Shown here: in pieces, positions 5,801-7,256 of the stretch
How the letters are laid out: each line of letters starts with the position of its first letter
How positions within the stretch are numbered: the first letter of the stretch is position 1
Assembly: GCA_039186435.1 (NCBI GenBank)
Contig: JBCDAA010000436.1
Location: 1 to 7,256 of the forward strand
Direction: 5' to 3'
Length of the DNA: 7,256 bases
Origin: JALVDI01 sp039186435
GTDB taxonomy: Bacteria > Myxococcota_A > Polyangia > Polyangiales > Houyiibacteriaceae
Position numbers and translations under genes: made by a program
Notes under the pieces: generated by a model
Told to the model about the DNA's origin: nothing
Databases searched by the model: none
What the model saw: the letters and a program-made list of their open reading frames with translations, nothing else

Positions 5801-6439
5801 CTACCGCGGCGTGAGCCGAAAGAGCGACCGGAGCATGCGATAGGTGAGGCCCCAAACGAGTTGACCGCGAACGTCGTACGCAGGGAACTCAAAGCGCTTG
5901 CCCTCACGCTCGAAAAGGTAGCTCGCGTCCCGCTCCCCGCTACGAAGGGGACCGAGCGGCGACCAGAGGGTCTTGGCCACCTCTCGGTTCGGAACCAGCG
6001 CCGGCTCGGCGTCGAGCGCAAAGACGTAGGGCCGAACCATGAGCCCCTTGCGATGCGTTTGAAGATCGTCGAGGCGTCCGAGGAGCGTCGCACCGGTTAG
6101 CGAAAGGCCGAGCTCCTCGCGGGTCTCGCGCACCGCCGTCTCCAAGAGATCCTCGTCGTGCGGTTCATGGCGCCCCCCTGGAAACGCCATATGGCCCGAC
6201 CAGGGGTCCCCCTCGACCTCGGCTCGCTTGATGAAAAGCGCGGAAAGGCCCTCGGGCGTCGGGCGCACCACCGCCGCCACCGCTGCCTGCTTCTCGGCGC
6301 GCACCTCCGAGGCCTGATGGCGCGCGAGGCCTCGTCGAAGTTCGTCGAGATCCACCCTCAGCGCGTAAGGCGTCGTCCGGGGCGTGTCAAAGGTGAACGG
6401 CCCCAAAACCCGCCTCCGCCACAAAGACCAAAGGCCCAT
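5801..6439 (-). CDS. Nudix hydrolase, probable CoA pyrophosphatase (NudL type)
   Basis: The 212-residue protein contains a Nudix box at about residues 89-112: G89, E96, then R104-E105-T-R-E108-E109-L-G (RETREELGL). The catalytic and metal-binding glutamates are intact. The first spacing is one residue longer than the textbook G-x5-E. Ahead of it, LFIKRAEVEGDPWSGHMAFPGG (69-89) fits the extra motif of CoA-cleaving Nudix enzymes, and the C-terminal PAYDVRGQLVWGLTYRML matches the tail of that family (recalled). Such enzymes split CoA or acyl-CoA into phosphopantetheine and 3',5'-ADP in the cytosol. ATG 6439 has only a weak AAGGG three bases upstream. It is the first gene of a two-gene unit with the SDR gene and diverges from the lipoprotein gene across 47 bases, where I could not identify a convincing promoter. 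Confidence 0.9.
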   Translation of the reverse strand: MGLWSLWRRRVLGPFTFDTPRTTPYALRVDLDELRRGLARHQASEVRAEKQAAVAAVVRPTPEGLSALFIKRAEVEGDPWSGHMAFPGGRHEPHDEDLLETAVRETREELGLSLTGATLLGRLDDLQTHRKGLMVRPYVFALDAEPALVPNREVAKTLWSPLGPLRSGERDASYLFEREGKRFEFPAYDVRGQLVWGLTYRMLRSLFRLTPR

Positions 6440-6476
6440 TGACCCTTCGTCGTCTCATCGCGGACCATCGGACCTC

Positions 6477-6480
6477 GAGG
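6477..6480 (+). promoter_or_regulatory. Ribosome binding site deciding the TTG 6487 start
   Basis: GAGG lies 6 bases before TTG 6487. It supports the rare TTG as the true start, since the signal peptide and lipobox begin immediately after it and there is no ATG or GTG in the right place. Confidence 0.6.
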
Positions 6481-6486
6481 AATTCA

Positions 6487-7256
6487 TTGCGTACGCTCGC
6501 CGCCTTCGCCCTGCTCACCCCGCTTCTCGCCTGCGGAAATGACTACCCCCCACCGCCACCGCCGCCGGTTGGCGTCACACCTCCCGCTCCGGGGGTGAAC
6601 CCTGGGGTCGTACCGCAGCCCGTCGCTCCCCAGCCTGTCGCTCCAGGAACTCCCGGAACGCCGGGGCTTGCGCCGATCGTGCTCGCGCCGGGCTTCATTC
6701 CGGATCCGCACGTCGTCCGCGGCTCCTCGGGCGGTGCAATTCAGGCGAGCAACCTCAACCCGCAGTGCGTCGGGTGGATTTCGCAGCAGCCGAACCACCT
6801 CTTCACGGCGACCGGTCCCTTTTCGACCCTCCGCTTCGTGGTGAGCGCGTCCTCCGACACGACGCTCGTGGTCCAGCAGCCCAACGGTACCTACCTCTGC
6901 AACGACGACGCGGATGGAACCAACCCGATCGTGCAAGGCTCCATGCAGGCCGGCGCGCACCGTATTTGGGTCGGCTCGTACTCGCGAGGCGAGCGCGTTG
7001 CGTACACGCTCGGCATTTCGGAACTTTCGTCGACGACTTCGGCGAGCCTCGGCGGCCCTGGCGTTCCTCCGGTCAATCCCCCAGTGGGCAACGCCGCGCA
7101 GCTCGATACGGCGGGAACCCAAAGCAACTTTGCCCAGATCAGCCTGGCCCCCGGGTTTGTTCCGGACCCTCACGTGGTGACCGGAACGTCCGGCGGGTCC
7201 ATCGACGCATCCACGGTGACGAGCGCCTGTCGCGGCTACATTGCCCGCGTTCCGGA
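6487..7256 (+). CDS. Pro-rich lipoprotein with tandem beta-rich repeats (partial, 3' end beyond the window)
   Basis: The frame is open from TTG 6487 to the right edge (256 residues, no stop). A short signal peptide (RTLAAFALLTPLL) ends in a good lipobox L-L-A-C16. The residues after Cys (G-N-D) lack Asp at +2, which suggests outer-membrane sorting if E. coli rules hold. Seven prolines and a Pro/Val/Ala/Gln linker (about 21-63) lead to repeat 1 (64 to about 180), with APGFIPDPHVV, SSGGAIQAS, C94, a strand-rich body, CNDDADG with C138, and a GSY...YTLGISEL end. A second copy begins at residue 218 and is cut by the window. The fold resembles pre-peptidase C-terminal (PPC-like) beta domains seen in myxobacterial surface proteins; this is inference. 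No enzymatic motif is visible, so a structural or binding role at the cell surface is the cautious reading. Confidence 0.8.
   Translation, partial: MRTLAAFALLTPLLACGNDYPPPPPPPVGVTPPAPGVNPGVVPQPVAPQPVAPGTPGTPGLAPIVLAPGFIPDPHVVRGSSGGAIQASNLNPQCVGWISQQPNHLFTATGPFSTLRFVVSASSDTTLVVQQPNGTYLCNDDADGTNPIVQGSMQAGAHRIWVGSYSRGERVAYTLGISELSSTTSASLGGPGVPPVNPPVGNAAQLDTAGTQSNFAQISLAPGFVPDPHVVTGTSGGSIDASTVTSACRGYIARVP
6676..7256 (+). repeat. Tandem protein-coding repeat, period 462 bases (154 residues), second copy truncated
   Basis: Residues 64-102 and 218-256 of the lipoprotein align without gaps, with 23 of 39 identical by hand count. Shared elements are APGF-PDPHVV, SGG-I-AS, a cysteine followed by G-x-I, and a final Pro. 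Repeat 1 starts at 6676 and repeat 2 at 7138. A linker with Pro/Gly-rich sequence separates the domains. Divergence at the DNA level indicates an old duplication rather than a recent one. Confidence 0.75.

Noticed and set aside
4814..6100. 428-residue plus-strand open frame antisense to the SDR and Nudix genes
   Set aside because: It is Arg/Ala/Gly-rich without domains and spans two clear genes on the other strand. It is a by-product of GC-rich codon use.
6440..6486. Promoter for the lipoprotein gene from TTGACC at 6439-6444
   Set aside because: The -35-like hexamer has no acceptable -10 at 16-18 bases, so I do not call it.
6487..7173. Minus-strand open frames opposite the lipoprotein gene
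   Set aside because: The plus-strand frame has an RBS, signal peptide, lipobox and internal repeats. The minus frames are Arg-rich shadows.

Overview
The window reads as a GC-rich chromosomal segment from a myxobacterium-like organism, most likely Myxococcota and perhaps near Polyangiales/Sandaracinaceae. This rests on the style of its surface proteins: a von Willebrand A (vWA) lipoprotein-like protein with a Cys-rich insert, and a Pro-rich lipoprotein with repeated PGFxPDPHVV...GGxIxAS units. A Bacillus-type PurS and a degenerate receiver-domain protein also fit. The lineage is inferred from family memory, not from a search. I see no mobile element, tRNA, rRNA or CRISPR array.

Layout. Positions 35-1309 (minus) hold a secreted vWA protein. 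Positions 1390-3958 (minus) hold a compact purine-biosynthesis operon, transcribed purB, then purC, then purS. These encode adenylosuccinate lyase, SAICAR synthetase and the small subunit of FGAM synthase. purC and purS overlap by ATGA. purQ and purL are not here: purS is followed by about 80 bases and then the vWA gene. Diverging from purB is a plus-strand gene (4100-4792, or from 4064) with an N-terminal helical domain and a C-terminal pseudo-receiver domain. It converges with only 9 bases of spacing on a minus-strand pair (4802-6439): a CoA-pyrophosphatase-type Nudix hydrolase followed, 9 bases later, by an HpnA-like extended SDR epimerase/reductase. Across a 47-base divergent gap, a plus-strand lipoprotein gene starts at TTG 6487 and runs off the right edge.

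How the genes relate. Only the pur genes form an obvious pathway: PurS belongs to step 4 of IMP synthesis, PurC to step 7/8, and PurB acts in both the IMP and the AMP branch. The Nudix and SDR genes are probably co-transcribed, but no shared substrate is evident. The vWA protein and the repeat lipoprotein are predicted to be envelope proteins of unknown role.

The most useful non-gene signal is an 11-base identity, TGGCATACTCC, just upstream of both the vWA gene and the pseudo-receiver gene. It looks like an extended -10 promoter. It would make the vWA mRNA leaderless from its GTG, and give the pseudo-receiver gene either a leaderless GTG or a leader of about 36 bases ending in a good Shine-Dalgarno. 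Nothing in the window amounts to an obvious new defence, mobile or biosynthetic system. The more unusual items are the Cys-rich insertion in the vWA protein, the degenerate receiver architecture and the tandem-repeat lipoprotein.
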